Source: Geobacter sp.
GTDB lineage: Bacteria > Desulfobacterota > Desulfuromonadia > Geobacterales > Geobacteraceae
Assembly (NCBI GenBank): GCA_003314535.1
Contig: POSG01000023.1
Location: 1 to 47,533, forward strand
Reading direction: 5' to 3'
DNA: 47,533 nt
Part shown: positions 35,384 through 44,106 of the stretch, in pieces
How positions within the stretch are numbered: position 1 is the first letter of the stretch
How the letters are laid out: every line of letters begins with the position of its first letter
Position numbers and translations under genes: made by a program
Notes under the pieces: model-generated
Databases searched by the model: none
What the model was told of the DNA's origin: nothing
The model's input: the letters and a program-made list of their open reading frames with translations, nothing else

Positions 35384-36085
35384 TTATTTTTTCACGATCA
35401 AGAGCGACAGGTAGTCCAGTTTCTTTCCCACCAGCGAGGCCAGGTCGAAAACAACCTTTTCATCCGCGGTTCCTGCCCGGCTGACAAAGGCGCCGTTCCC
35501 GGCCAGCCCCAGTTCTTCAAGCAGGGAGTATACCCGGTCGAAAACCCGGTTGATCTTCATGAGGACCACGGTGTCGAAATCCAGCAGGGTCCGACGAAGT
35601 TTCTCGTCCTCGAAAGTGGCGGGGAGGATGGCCACCCGTTCCGATGCCGCCGCAAGGGGTATGCCTGCAGCAACGGCCGCCGTGGTTACGCTGGATACAC
35701 CCGGCACCACCTCTACCGGTATGTGGGGATAACGTTCCCGCAGTATTTGGTAGAGGTAGAGGAAGGTGGAGTAGAGGAACGGGTCGCCGATGGTTATGAA
35801 GGCCACATCCCGACCTTCCCGGACGTGGGATACCACCGTTTCGGCCGCCTCTTCCCAGAATGTGTCCAGGCCTTCCTGGTCCTTGCGCATGGGGAAAACC
35901 CTGATAATGATTTCCTGCCTGGACCGGTCCAGCAGTGATTCGACGATGGAGAGGGCATGACTGGAATCCCCCTCGCTCGCGGCCGGCGCGCAGACGACCG
36001 GCGCCTGGCGCAGGATCCGTTCGGCCTTGCGGGTCAGGAGCTCCGGGTCGCCCGGCCCCACTCCCACGGCATAGATGCGGGCCAC
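35384..36085 (-). CDS. cbiL: Cobalt-precorrin-2 C20-methyltransferase CbiL
   Basis: The 233-residue SAM methyltransferase has YAVGVGPGDPELLTRKAERIL, ITIGDPFLYSTFLYL and VEVVPGVSSVTTAAVAAG, as in CbiL/CobI. It methylates C20 of cobalt-precorrin-2. The start is GTG 36085, overlapping the cbiET stop by one base (TAGTG), so translation is coupled. Confidence 0.94.
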   Translation of the reverse strand: MARIYAVGVGPGDPELLTRKAERILRQAPVVCAPAASEGDSSHALSIVESLLDRSRQEIIIRVFPMRKDQEGLDTFWEEAAETVVSHVREGRDVAFITIGDPFLYSTFLYLYQILRERYPHIPVEVVPGVSSVTTAAVAAGIPLAAASERVAILPATFEDEKLRRTLLDFDTVVLMKINRVFDRVYSLLEELGLAGNGAFVSRAGTADEKVVFDLASLVGKKLDYLSLLIVKK

Positions 36086-37302
36086 TATTCTTCACCCCGC
36101 CTGGCGGAGATGATGTAGACCGGGTTGTGGGCTTCGAACATCTTGTATTCGGTCAATCCTATGGTCTTGGACACATTGACGCAGGTCACCTCGACGGTGT
36201 AGCCGTGGTCCTCCAGGAATTCCACCGCCTTGGTAAGGGTGTCCAGGGTTACTGCATTGAGCACTATCATGCCGTCCGGCTTCAGCCGGCGGTCGACGGC
36301 GTCGATGATGTCTTCCAGCATTCCGCCCGACCCACCGATGAAAACCCGGTCGGGGTTCGGCAGATCGTCCAGCCCCTCCGGGGCCATCGCTTCCACCAGC
36401 AAGACGTTCTTTGACGTGAATTTCTTGAGATTTTCGCGGATGAATGCCAGGTACTGGGGATTCTTTTCCAAGGCATAGACCTTGCCGTTCGGCATGATGT
36501 TGCCTGCCTCGATGGAGACCGAGCCGCTGCCGGCGCCCACGTCCCACAGGACCAGGTCGTTCTGCAGCTGCAGCTTGGCAAGCGTTACCGCGCGGATTTC
36601 CTGCTTGGTGATCAGCTTCTTCGCGGTGGAATATTCGTCATCCGCTATGCCGATGATGGGAAAGTTTGCCAGGTTGGGTTCCCAGGATTTGATGAGGATC
36701 AGGATGTTGAGGGCCGAGGACTCCATCTCGGCCAGCCCCCTCACGTCGGTGCGGGTGAATTTTTCCGTGGGCAGGCCCAGGTCTTCGCACAGATACACCT
36801 CGAAGCCCTCGGCGCCGCGCGCAATGAGCTCCCGGGCGATAGCCGCCGGATTGTTGACCGCATCGGTCAGCACGGCGGCTTTGTCGGCAGCGATGATCCG
36901 GTCGATGGCGCTTTTCAGGCCGCGGCCGTGTACCGAGAGGAAAATAGCGTCGTCCCAGGGCTCCTTGATCCTGGCAAAGGCATACTGGGTGCTGGTGACG
37001 TTGGGAAATATCTCGATCCTCTCCTTGGGGAGATTTCGCAGCAGGAACCTGGCGACGCCGAAGAAATTGGGGTCGCCGGAGCTGAGCACCACCACTTTTT
37101 GATCGGTATCCTTGAGGAAATCGAGCATTATGGAGAGATCGCCATAGGTCTGCTTTTTTCCCTTGAAATCCGGGAAGATGTCGAGAAGCCGCTGGTGGCC
37201 GATGAGAAGATCCGCCGAATTGATCACTTCCAGCGCCTTGGCGCCGAACCCTTCCCATCCTGCGATGCCAGCGCCCACCAGAAAGATTTTTTGCTGCGAC
37301 AT
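36085..37302 (-). CDS. cbiET: Precorrin-6Y methyltransferase/decarboxylase fusion CbiET (CobL type)
   Basis: The 405-residue protein joins CbiE (about 1-205; LVGAGIAGWEGFG, VVLSSGDPNFFGVARFLL), which methylates C5, and CbiT (about 220-405; class I methyltransferase motif LWDVGAGSGSVSIEAG at 252-267), which methylates C15 and decarboxylates the C12 acetate. The fusion is common (CobL). ATG 37302 is chosen for its GGGAGG site. The frame continues upstream to 37620, but that extension passes through a repeat element and is not protein-like. Confidence 0.95.
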   Translation of the reverse strand: MSQQKIFLVGAGIAGWEGFGAKALEVINSADLLIGHQRLLDIFPDFKGKKQTYGDLSIMLDFLKDTDQKVVVLSSGDPNFFGVARFLLRNLPKERIEIFPNVTSTQYAFARIKEPWDDAIFLSVHGRGLKSAIDRIIAADKAAVLTDAVNNPAAIARELIARGAEGFEVYLCEDLGLPTEKFTRTDVRGLAEMESSALNILILIKSWEPNLANFPIIGIADDEYSTAKKLITKQEIRAVTLAKLQLQNDLVLWDVGAGSGSVSIEAGNIMPNGKVYALEKNPQYLAFIRENLKKFTSKNVLLVEAMAPEGLDDLPNPDRVFIGGSGGMLEDIIDAVDRRLKPDGMIVLNAVTLDTLTKAVEFLEDHGYTVEVTCVNVSKTIGLTEYKMFEAHNPVYIISARRGEE

Positions 37303-37358
37303 GGTTGCCCTCCCATGAAAATGAAAACGGATATGTGGATGCTCGAACATCCTTGAGC

Positions 37359-37566
37359 AGTTTCCATCCGGAAACTCCCGGTAATGGTTGAAAAAGGACG
37401 GAACGGGGCTTTCGAGGAGTTCGTGATACGGCTTCAGTGCAAGATCTCGAAAACCGGGAAAGTGCTTGAAACCAGTAAAAGCTCCGACCAGTGAGTCATG
37501 AGTCGACAGACTATCACGAACGATGAGGAAGTTCCGCTCCGGGCCAGTAGACTTTCCGGATGAACA
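37359..37566. repeat. ~210-bp inverted-repeat element, copy B
   Basis: This is the reverse-orientation relative of the element at 19078-19289. Long matching stretches are visible (such as GGAGCGGAACTTCCTC and TCATGACTCACTGG on its minus strand). The left end keeps the GTTTCC...GGAAAC palindrome; the right end is decayed. It fills the 289-base gap between cbiD and cbiET and splits the biosynthetic operon without encoding anything. Confidence 0.85.
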
Positions 37567-37591
37567 CCAGGGATGCGTGCCCGGGGGAATT

Positions 37592-38782
37592 TCACCCGAA
37601 ATATAACACTTCTCCTCCATATCCCGCCAGAAAAACCTTTACTTTGGGACCGTGGAAGAGACCTGAGGCGAAATCAGACGCTTTGCCGCATACGAGCTCT
37701 ACCAGCCCGTGATCATTTCCGGATGATTCCAGCACCTCGCGGGCGCTGTTGGCACATGCTGCCGCCGGAGCGAGATGTGAGGTCCGGGGAGAAGCTTCCA
37801 GCCACGCAGCCAGCGTGTACAGGTCGAGAGCGGATGATGAGACATGGGTCTGTTCGTGGCCGCAGGCAATCTTCAGGAGCTTGGCGAATTGCGCCACCAG
37901 GATGACGTGTTTTACCCCCTTGCCCGAGCAGGCCCGCAGGGCGTGCCCCACATGGTCGCCCATCATGATGAACGCTTCTTCGGGAAACGGGGAGCTTTCG
38001 GCCGGCACAGGGCACAGGGCACAGGGCAAAAGGTCTTTTCCATCAAGTGAGCCCTGTTCGTTCATCACGAAAAAACGCTGCGCTGCCAGCTCGCTGGTCC
38101 GCCCGGTGGACAGCACGACGGTTTCACTGCCGCAGGCAAGCGCCACGTCGATGGCAGTGTCGATCGTATCGGTCCATGCCGCAGCGGAGACCGGCTTGAC
38201 AATTCCGCTCGTTCCCAGGATGGAGAGACCGCCGATGATGCCCAGGCGCGCGTTCAGGGTTTTTTTCGTCAGCTCCGCGCCATTGGGAATGCTGATGGTG
38301 ACATGTGGGGCAAATGTGGCAGCATTCCCGGCGGCAGGTACCCGGTACGTTGCGAAAATTTCCTGCACAGCTGCGGAGATCATCTGCCGGGGTACGGGGT
38401 TGATGGCCCATTCCCCCACGGGTAGCGCAAGCCCCGGCTTGGTAACCCGGCCGATGCCGACGCCCCCTTCGATGATTATTTCCTCAAACTCTCCCTTGGA
38501 AGACGCTTGGGGAGAGCGGGAGTCCAGAGAGACAGTCGCATGAATTTCCGCGCCGTTGGTCACGTCCGGGTCGTCGCCGGCGTCCTTCACCACGAAACAG
38601 GAAGCGGAATTCGGCGTGAATACCTGCCCGTGAAGAGGGAACCGTGCGCATTCGCCGCGGGGAAGGAAGATTTCCACACCGTCCACGGCATTCTGCTCCC
38701 GCAGCATCATGGCAGCTCCCTTGGCCGCTGCAGCAGCGCATGCCCCAGTTGTGTAGCCGGACTTAAGATTTCTTTTCCCCAT
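37592..38782 (-). CDS. cbiD: Cobalt-precorrin-5B C1-methyltransferase CbiD
   Basis: CbiD methylates C1 in the anaerobic pathway. The 396-residue protein begins MGKRNLKSGYTTGACAAAAAKGA, a clear CbiD start, and has GEWAINPVPRQM and GILGTSGIVKP-like stretches. Residues about 251-260 (LLPCALCPVPAE) come from a heptamer repeat and look foreign to the family. ATG 38782 overlaps the end of cbiC. The stop is close to the copy-B repeat. Confidence 0.95.
   Translation of the reverse strand: MGKRNLKSGYTTGACAAAAAKGAAMMLREQNAVDGVEIFLPRGECARFPLHGQVFTPNSASCFVVKDAGDDPDVTNGAEIHATVSLDSRSPQASSKGEFEEIIIEGGVGIGRVTKPGLALPVGEWAINPVPRQMISAAVQEIFATYRVPAAGNAATFAPHVTISIPNGAELTKKTLNARLGIIGGLSILGTSGIVKPVSAAAWTDTIDTAIDVALACGSETVVLSTGRTSELAAQRFFVMNEQGSLDGKDLLPCALCPVPAESSPFPEEAFIMMGDHVGHALRACSGKGVKHVILVAQFAKLLKIACGHEQTHVSSSALDLYTLAAWLEASPRTSHLAPAAACANSAREVLESSGNDHGLVELVCGKASDFASGLFHGPKVKVFLAGYGGEVLYFG
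38004..38031 (-). repeat. Heptanucleotide repeat (4 units) inside cbiD
   Basis: Three exact GGCACAG units are followed by GGCAAAA on the plus strand. They are read in frame in cbiD. Gain or loss of one unit (7 bases) would shift the frame. Confidence 0.85.
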
Positions 38783-39419
38783 TTTCCATGTCCGCCATGA
38801 GTAGAAGGGCATTCAGGACTGCCGCGGCGACATTGGAGCCACCCTTTCGTCCCCGGTTGGTGATGAAGGGGATTCCGGAAAGCTTCGCTTCCCGGATGAG
38901 CAGTTCCTTGCTCGCCTCGGCGCCGACGAAGCCCACCGGCAGCCCGATAACCAGGTCGGGCCGCAAACCCTCTTCCCGCACCAGCCGCAAAAGCTCGAAC
39001 AGGGCGGTGGGGGCATTGCCGATGACGAATATCCCGTTTACCGGGTCGGCCGCCCCCTTTCTCATTGCCGGAATGGACCGGGTTATGCCGGCTTTGAGCG
39101 CTTCTGCCGAAACGTCCGGATCCGAGACAAAGCAGGCGGCCTTGACGGAAAAGCGTTCCAGCAGTTTCTTGTTGATCCCGGCCAATGCCATGGTGGTGTC
39201 GGTGACGATTCCCCGCCCCCTGACCAGGGCTGCCGTCCCCCGGGCCACAGCATCGGGCGAGAAGACCATCGTGCGCGCGTAGTCGAAATCGGCCGTGGTG
39301 TGGATTGCCCGGCGAACGACCGGCCACTCCATGGTCGACCAGGGATGTTTCCCCACCTCTGCGTCGATGATGCGGAACGATTCAGCCTCGATGTCTTCCG
39401 GCCTCATATTGATCGACAT
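38763..39419 (-). CDS. cbiC: Cobalt-precorrin-8 methylmutase CbiC
   Basis: CbiC moves a methyl group from C11 to C12 to give cobyrinic acid. The catalytic histidine is in RRAIHTTADFDYA. TTMALAGINKK-like and VGLPVGFVGAEASKELL stretches fit the family. ATG 39419 overlaps the cbiX stop as TGATG; an in-frame ATG at 39428 is also possible. About 218 residues. Confidence 0.95.
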   Translation of the reverse strand: MSINMRPEDIEAESFRIIDAEVGKHPWSTMEWPVVRRAIHTTADFDYARTMVFSPDAVARGTAALVRGRGIVTDTTMALAGINKKLLERFSVKAACFVSDPDVSAEALKAGITRSIPAMRKGAADPVNGIFVIGNAPTALFELLRLVREEGLRPDLVIGLPVGFVGAEASKELLIREAKLSGIPFITNRGRKGGSNVAAAVLNALLLMADMENGEKKS

Positions 39420-39802
39420 CAGCTCCATCCCTTTTCGCTGAAGGCCTCTTCGATCCGGTCGATGACCAGTTTGGCAAGCCGCTTGTGCACTCCCAGGTGG
39501 CGGCCCATGGCCATTTCTACACCGGGGTGGCGCTGCCTGGCCTGTTCCATCTCCTTGGGCAGGTCTTCCTGCACGTGGGCGCCCATGTAGAGGAAATAGG
39601 GGACCAGCAGGATCCGCTGCGCACCCTGGGCGACGCAGGCATCGATCCCTTCCTGGATGTTGGGTGAGTGGTTTTCCCGGAAGGAAACCTCGACAATCTC
39701 GTAATCGGCGAAATTCTTTACCATCCTGGCGATTTCATGCACGGCGTCGTTCGCTTCGGCAACACGGCTGCCGTGTGCCATGAGCAGAATTGCGGTCTTC
39801 AT
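39419..39802 (-). CDS. cbiX: Sirohydrochlorin cobaltochelatase, small form CbiX(S)
   Basis: The 127-residue protein has the chelatase motif LLMAHGSR with metal-binding His10 and RILLVPYFLYMGAHVQEDLP. It inserts cobalt into sirohydrochlorin, committing it to the early-cobalt B12 route. The short form works as a homodimer and is regarded as ancestral to larger chelatases. GGGAG precedes ATG 39802. Confidence 0.93.
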   Translation of the reverse strand: MKTAILLMAHGSRVAEANDAVHEIARMVKNFADYEIVEVSFRENHSPNIQEGIDACVAQGAQRILLVPYFLYMGAHVQEDLPKEMEQARQRHPGVEMAMGRHLGVHKRLAKLVIDRIEEAFSEKGWS

Positions 39803-39833
39803 GTTAACTCCCTTGATCAAGAAGAATTTCGTA

Positions 39834-40691
39834 TTATTTCATCGTTTTCATCCGCTCCAGAATATCCCGCCGCGCTTCGCCTATGGTCAGGGGGAGGCGT
39901 TCGAACGGGATATTGTCCTCGTGCTTCAGCCGGTAGATGAGTTCGGCGATGTGGGGCAGCCGCAGTTTGACGTCGGCCATATCCGCCGGAGCGGTGAAAA
40001 CATCCTCGGGCGGCCCGCCCCGGGCAAGGATTCCCTTGCTCAGGATGTGGAGGTGGTGCAAAAACAGCGGCACCAGGTCGACGCTGTGAGTCGCCATGAC
40101 GATGGTTACCCCGTTTTCCCGGTTCAGGCGGGTCAGGAGCTCCATCATGCGGTACTCGCCCATGGGATCCAGGCCGGCGGTCGGCTCGTCCAGGAGCAGG
40201 ATCTCGTGCCCCATGGCCAGGAGGCCGGCTATGCAGACCCGTTTTTTCTGGCCGAAGCTCAGATGGTGGATTGACTTGCCGGCGCAATCCGCCATGTCCA
40301 CGCTGGCAAGGGCGGTGCGGACTCTTTCGGCGATCTCCTTGTCTCCGAAACCCATGTTGCGGGGGCCGAAGGCCACGTCTTCGGCGACCGTGTGCGCGAA
40401 AAGCTGGTCGTCGGGGTTCTGGAAGACCAGGCCCACCTTGCTGTAGATATCCCGCGGCGAAAGCTTGCGGATGTCGTCGCCATCCAGCAGGACCTGCCCG
40501 TCATAGTCCTTGATGATTCCGTCCATCACCTTGAGCAGGGTTGTTTTGCCGGAACCGTTGGAACCCAGGATGCCGATGAACTGGCCGCGCTCCACGTCGA
40601 ATCTGATGTCGGACAGGGCAACGGTGCCGTCAGGGTATCTGAAAGTTTCTACGTTTACTGAAAGTCGCGGAGCGTCCACAATTTCCTTCAT
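39834..40691 (-). CDS. cbiO: Cobalt ECF transporter ATP-binding protein CbiO
   Basis: This 285-residue ABC ATPase energises cobalt uptake with CbiM, CbiN and CbiQ. Walker A is GSNGSGKTT (43-51), the signature is LSFGQKKR and Walker B ILLLDEPTAGLDP; QNPDDQLF is the Q-loop typical of CbiO. No clear ribosome-binding site stands before the ATG. It follows cbiQ by 39 bases. Confidence 0.95.
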   Translation of the reverse strand: MKEIVDAPRLSVNVETFRYPDGTVALSDIRFDVERGQFIGILGSNGSGKTTLLKVMDGIIKDYDGQVLLDGDDIRKLSPRDIYSKVGLVFQNPDDQLFAHTVAEDVAFGPRNMGFGDKEIAERVRTALASVDMADCAGKSIHHLSFGQKKRVCIAGLLAMGHEILLLDEPTAGLDPMGEYRMMELLTRLNRENGVTIVMATHSVDLVPLFLHHLHILSKGILARGGPPEDVFTAPADMADVKLRLPHIAELIYRLKHEDNIPFERLPLTIGEARRDILERMKTMK

Positions 40692-40730
40692 TTTAATGAA
40701 ATTTCGGGGTGTCTGCCGGCATCCCCCGGT

Positions 40731-41480
40731 TCAGATAGACCACAGCATCCCCATGCACATGAGGAACGCGCAGCCGGCGGCAACTTCAACGCTCCTGAAC
40801 GGTTTCTGCTTCAGCATCGGCATGGTCCCGTCATACCCCCGCTGCACCATGGCAGTGGTAATGCTCTGGCTGCTGTCGAAAGCCTTGATGACGAGAGTGC
40901 CCGTGAGCGTGCCGAATGAACGGAGCCCTTTCCGGTATCCTGAGTAGCCGAGACGGTTTTTCTGGGCACTGTAGATCACTTTCGCGTCGTCGAAAAGGAG
41001 AAACAGGTAGCGCCAGGCAAAGATGGTGATGTCAATGAACACACGTGGCACGCGTAGCCAGGCAAGTGCGGCCATGAGCTCAGTGAACGGCGTGAAAACC
41101 ACCAGGGTGGCCATTACCGCTACCCCTCCGGTTATCCGGCTGCCGATGGCCAGGCCTTCCGAAAGCCCCTCCCGGTAGCCGGAAATCTCCAGGCCGGCGA
41201 GATGGATGGTGAAAAGAGGGCTCTTGCCGGTGAAAAACAGCTTGAGCAACACAATCATGAGAATGATGAACCCGGGCTCGGCAAAACGGAGCAGGAGCGT
41301 CTTGATGGGCACTCCGCGCATCCGGCAGACCGTTATGCAGAGTCCGGCCGTTACCAGCGGGAACAGCCAGCCCCCTGCGCTGAGCACCATGACCAGCAGG
41401 GCGAGAGCGGTCAGGAGTTTGACCCGCCCGTCGATGAGGGAGAGGAAACAAGCTCCGTTATGGTCCAAATGCTGATGCAT
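40731..41480 (-). CDS. cbiQ: Cobalt ECF transporter transmembrane protein CbiQ
   Basis: The 249-residue membrane protein has the T-component layout, with about five helices and cytoplasmic coupling motifs (ALAWLRVPRVFIDITIFAWRYLFLLFDDA; GYSGYRKGLRSFGTLTGTL). It couples CbiO to CbiMN. ATG 41480 (MHQHLDHNGACF) is chosen; the frame upstream to 41585 reads repeat-like sequence. Confidence 0.93.
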   Translation of the reverse strand: MHQHLDHNGACFLSLIDGRVKLLTALALLVMVLSAGGWLFPLVTAGLCITVCRMRGVPIKTLLLRFAEPGFIILMIVLLKLFFTGKSPLFTIHLAGLEISGYREGLSEGLAIGSRITGGVAVMATLVVFTPFTELMAALAWLRVPRVFIDITIFAWRYLFLLFDDAKVIYSAQKNRLGYSGYRKGLRSFGTLTGTLVIKAFDSSQSITTAMVQRGYDGTMPMLKQKPFRSVEVAAGCAFLMCMGMLWSI

Positions 41481-41604
41481 GTCAGGTTCCTTGCCGTCCG
41501 GCCTAGTGTCCCGTGCGGTCAGTTCACCGCACAAATTGCGAGTAATTCTGGTTCCTGGCAAGGCGCGGTGACGCACGCCGAGCACGGGCTCAGCTGAGGA
41601 GCCA
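41481..41604. other. Short insertion-like spacer between cbiN-like and cbiQ
   Basis: The 124-base gap holds a GTGCGGT/ACCGCAC hairpin (41513-41532) and the palindrome CTCAGCTGAG. CTAGTGTCCCG near its cbiQ end resembles CTAGTCCCG at the cbiN-like stop, so it may be a small insertion flanked by imperfect direct repeats. Confidence 0.4.
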
Positions 41605-41940
41605 CTAGTCCCGTTTCTTTTTTCCGTCGATCAGCACGCGCCAGTAATAGCCGGCCGCAAAGCCGCCGGCAGCGCCTGCCAGGAGGAAGGCGAACAGCAG
41701 CAGGTCCCCCTGGTCAGTGTTGATGAGCGGTTCCTTTGCCTCCCGCCCATGTTCCCGGGATATTTTCTCCACTACCGCTTCGTCCACGCCGGGCCATTTG
41801 TCCGCGCCATGTGCGGCCTGACGCAAGGCACAGGGCACAAGAAACAAGATTGTAAATGATAATATTAAAGGGATAACGAGTCCTTTGGCGATTTTTCTTG
41901 CGCCTTTCGCCTCGCGCCCTGAGCCTGATTCACTATCCAT
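41605..41940 (-). CDS. CbiN-like small membrane subunit of the cobalt transporter
   Basis: The 111-residue protein has two membrane helices (about residues 20-38 and 78-100) flanking a periplasmic stretch (KWPGVDEAVVEKISREHG). This is the CbiN topology and the position between cbiM and cbiQ. Residue similarity to enteric CbiN is low, so the name is based on context. The ATG overlaps the cbiM stop. The N-terminus and the end of helix 1 are partly encoded by heptamer repeats. Confidence 0.75.
   Translation of the reverse strand: MDSESGSGREAKGARKIAKGLVIPLILSFTILFLVPCALRQAAHGADKWPGVDEAVVEKISREHGREAKEPLINTDQGDLLLFAFLLAGAAGGFAAGYYWRVLIDGKKKRD
41827..41925 (-). repeat. Two heptanucleotide repeat blocks in the cbiN-like gene
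   Basis: GGCACAG GGCACAA (41827-41840) encodes LVPCAL at the end of helix 1. A decayed four-unit block TTGCGCC TTTCGCC TCGCGCC CTGAGCC (41898-41925) encodes GSGREAKGAR at the N-terminus. Confidence 0.65.
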
Positions 41941-42673
41941 TTCCTTTGACCTCGCGTGCTTCCAGCACATTCATCCTTACCAGTATATCAGGTCGTTTGC
42001 GTTTCAGCAGCACCACCATGCCCACGGTCATGGCGCCTTCCAGTATGCCGAGAGGGAGCTGGGTCGGTACGAAGGCCAGCATGATCTTTTCCAGGAGCGG
42101 CAGGAACGGCTCCGCACCGCGGATCCCCGAAGCCAGTTCGACGGAAGTGACCAGGTAGGTGGCCCAGTCGGCCTGGATGCCGGCGAAGAACGCGGCCACC
42201 GCGAGTGAGGCGCCCATTGCCCGAAGTCCCTTGAAGGTCAGATAACCGGCAAGGGAACCGACAACTCCCATGGAGACGATATTCGCGCCCAGGGTGGAAA
42301 GGCCGCCGTGGGACAGGAACAGGGCCTGGAGCAGCAGGGAAACAGAGGCGATTACCGTGCTGGCCAGCGGTCCCAGCAGAATTGCGGCCATTCCGGTCCC
42401 GCACGGGTGGGAGCATGTCCCTGCGGTGGGCACCGGCACGGGCATGCAGGATATGATGAAGACCACAGCCGCCATCAGGCCCGCCAGCGGCTTGTACGAG
42501 AGGTCCTGCCGGGACAGCGCGTTCAACTGCCGGATTCCCAGGGCAACGAAGGGAAGCGCTACGACATACCAGGCAACGGCCCACGGGAGGGGGAGGATCC
42601 CTTCCGAGATATGCATGGCATGGGCCGGGGCGGCGAAGAGCAACAGCGCGGCGAAGACAAGGAACTTTAACAT
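41933..42673 (-). CDS. cbiM: Cobalt ECF transporter substrate-binding subunit CbiM
   Basis: CbiM is the membrane S-component binding cobalt. After a cleavable signal peptide (MLKFLVFAALLLFAAPAHA) the mature protein starts MHISEGILP, whose histidine takes part in metal binding. SHPCGTGMAAILLGP and LGANIVSMGVVGSLAGYL are further CbiM marks. About 246 residues. ATG 42673 has GAGGTG upstream. Confidence 0.95.
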   Translation of the reverse strand: MLKFLVFAALLLFAAPAHAMHISEGILPLPWAVAWYVVALPFVALGIRQLNALSRQDLSYKPLAGLMAAVVFIISCMPVPVPTAGTCSHPCGTGMAAILLGPLASTVIASVSLLLQALFLSHGGLSTLGANIVSMGVVGSLAGYLTFKGLRAMGASLAVAAFFAGIQADWATYLVTSVELASGIRGAEPFLPLLEKIMLAFVPTQLPLGILEGAMTVGMVVLLKRKRPDILVRMNVLEAREVKGNG

Positions 42674-42685
42674 AAACACCTCGAA

Positions 42686-44101
42686 TTATCGGGCATATTT
42701 CTCATTTCTTTCCAGATCAACACCTCTGCCGCTTGCGTATCCGGCGCAGTACTTGACGAAGGTGGTCGCCAGCTCAGGGCAGCTGCCGAAGTGGAGATGT
42801 ATATAGGAGCCGAGGCAGTTCCTGTAGCGGTAGCCTTCCAGGCCAAGATCGGCACCGTGCTTCTTTACCCGGTACAGCCGCTCCACTTCGCCAGGCATTT
42901 CCTCCGTCTCGGAATAGTGGAACTCGTGCCCCCTGGCAACGGTCCCTTTGCAGCCGATCACGTTGTCGGCCAGGAACTCCACTTCCCGGTAGCCGAGGGC
43001 TTTCCTGCGCGGGAGCATCCGGGTGGTGACGGGAAAAACGCCCACGAAAGGGGCGGGGTTTTCGCCGGCCAGACCCCTTGTCAGGTAGATGAAGCCGCCG
43101 CATTCGGCATAAACCGGCATGCCCGCTTCCACCGCCTCCCTTATGGCGGTCTTCAAGGGTGCATTGGCTGCTAGCCGCTCGGCATGGAGTTCAGGATAGC
43201 CGCCGGGAAGGTATATTCCGCCGATTCCCGCGGGAAGGTCCGCATCTCTCAGGGGAGAGAATTCCACGAGCCCGGCGCCTGCCTCTCTCAGCAGCCGCAG
43301 GTTGTCCTCGTACACGAAGCAGAACGCTTCGTCGCGGGCAACAGCGATGCGAACCGGGGTCATAGGGGTCAGGTCTTGACATTTTACAGGTTTGTCAAAT
43401 GTCAAGACCTGACTCCCTTGGTCCGCCAGGGAAACGATCCCGTCCAGGTCCAGGTGTCGTTCAATGTTTTCCGCCAGCCGGTCGAGGAAATCGTCCTGAA
43501 GCGGATTTTCCCCGGCCGTCACCAGGCCCAGGTGGCGCGACGGGATGGTCAGCCCGCAATCGCGGGGAATGCATCCGAGGACAGCGACATCCGCCACTGA
43601 TGAGGCGATGGCCTGGCGGAGGATGCGGGCGTGGCTGTCGCTTCCGACGTTGTTGAAGATGACCCCTGCCACATGGCCCCTTGGGTCGAAGCGGGCGAAT
43701 CCGCTGACCAGGGCGGCCGCGCTCCGGGCCTGGCTCCTGGCATCGACCACGAGGATGACCGGAGCGCCGAGCAGCCCGGCGACCTGGGCGGTGCTGCCCA
43801 GGTCGGATGTGGCGTCGATGCCGTCGAACAGGCCCATGACCCCTTCAATGACTGCCAAATCCGCACCTTCCGAGTGAAGGACAAAGGTTTCGCGCACGAA
43901 CCGTTCCGGGCACATCCAGCCGTCCAGGTTGACGGAAGTGCGGCCGCACGCCGCGCTGTGCCAGCCCGGGTCGATGAAATCCGGTCCCACCTTGAACGGC
44001 GCCGGCTGCAGGCCGCGCCTTTTCAGGGCTGCCAGCAGCCCCAGGGTCACGGTGGTCTTTCCCGAGCCGCTCATGGGTGCGGCGATGACTACGGATTTCA
44101 T
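42686..44101 (-). CDS. cobB: Cobyrinic acid a,c-diamide synthase CobB/CbiA
   Basis: The 471-residue glutamine-dependent enzyme amidates the a and c acetates. The N-terminal domain has the P-loop PMSGSGKTT and [13 protein letters not shown]; the C-terminal glutaminase has Cys334 in [10 protein letters not shown] and a histidine in YIHLHFG. Between them, residues about 228-247 are encoded by a palindromic repeat and are not conserved family sequence. ATG 44101 is chosen; a GTG at 44110 overlapping the cobC stop is an alternative. Confidence 0.95.
   Translation of the reverse strand: MKSVVIAAPMSGSGKTTVTLGLLAALKRRGLQPAPFKVGPDFIDPGWHSAACGRTSVNLDGWMCPERFVRETFVLHSEGADLAVIEGVMGLFDGIDATSDLGSTAQVAGLLGAPVILVVDARSQARSAAALVSGFARFDPRGHVAGVIFNNVGSDSHARILRQAIASSVADVAVLGCIPRDCGLTIPSRHLGLVTAGENPLQDDFLDRLAENIERHLDLDGIVSLADQGSQVLTFDKPVKCQDLTPMTPVRIAVARDEAFCFVYEDNLRLLREAGAGLVEFSPLRDADLPAGIGGIYLPGGYPELHAERLAANAPLKTAIREAVEAGMPVYAECGGFIYLTRGLAGENPAPFVGVFPVTTRMLPRRKALGYREVEFLADNVIGCKGTVARGHEFHYSETEEMPGEVERLYRVKKHGADLGLEGYRYRNCLGSYIHLHFGSCPELATTFVKYCAGYASGRGVDLERNEKYAR
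43364..43416 (-). repeat. Palindromic repeat inside cobB
   Basis: The arms GGGTCAGGTCTTGACATTT and AAATGTCAAGACCTGACTCC are inverted copies separated by 12 bases. The element is translated in frame as a ~20-residue linker between the two CobB domains. Confidence 0.85.
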
Positions 44102-44106
44102 GGAGA

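Noticed and set aside
37303-37620. N-terminal extension of CbiET
   Set aside because: It reads through the 210-bp repeat; a GGGAGG site precedes the internal ATG at 37302.
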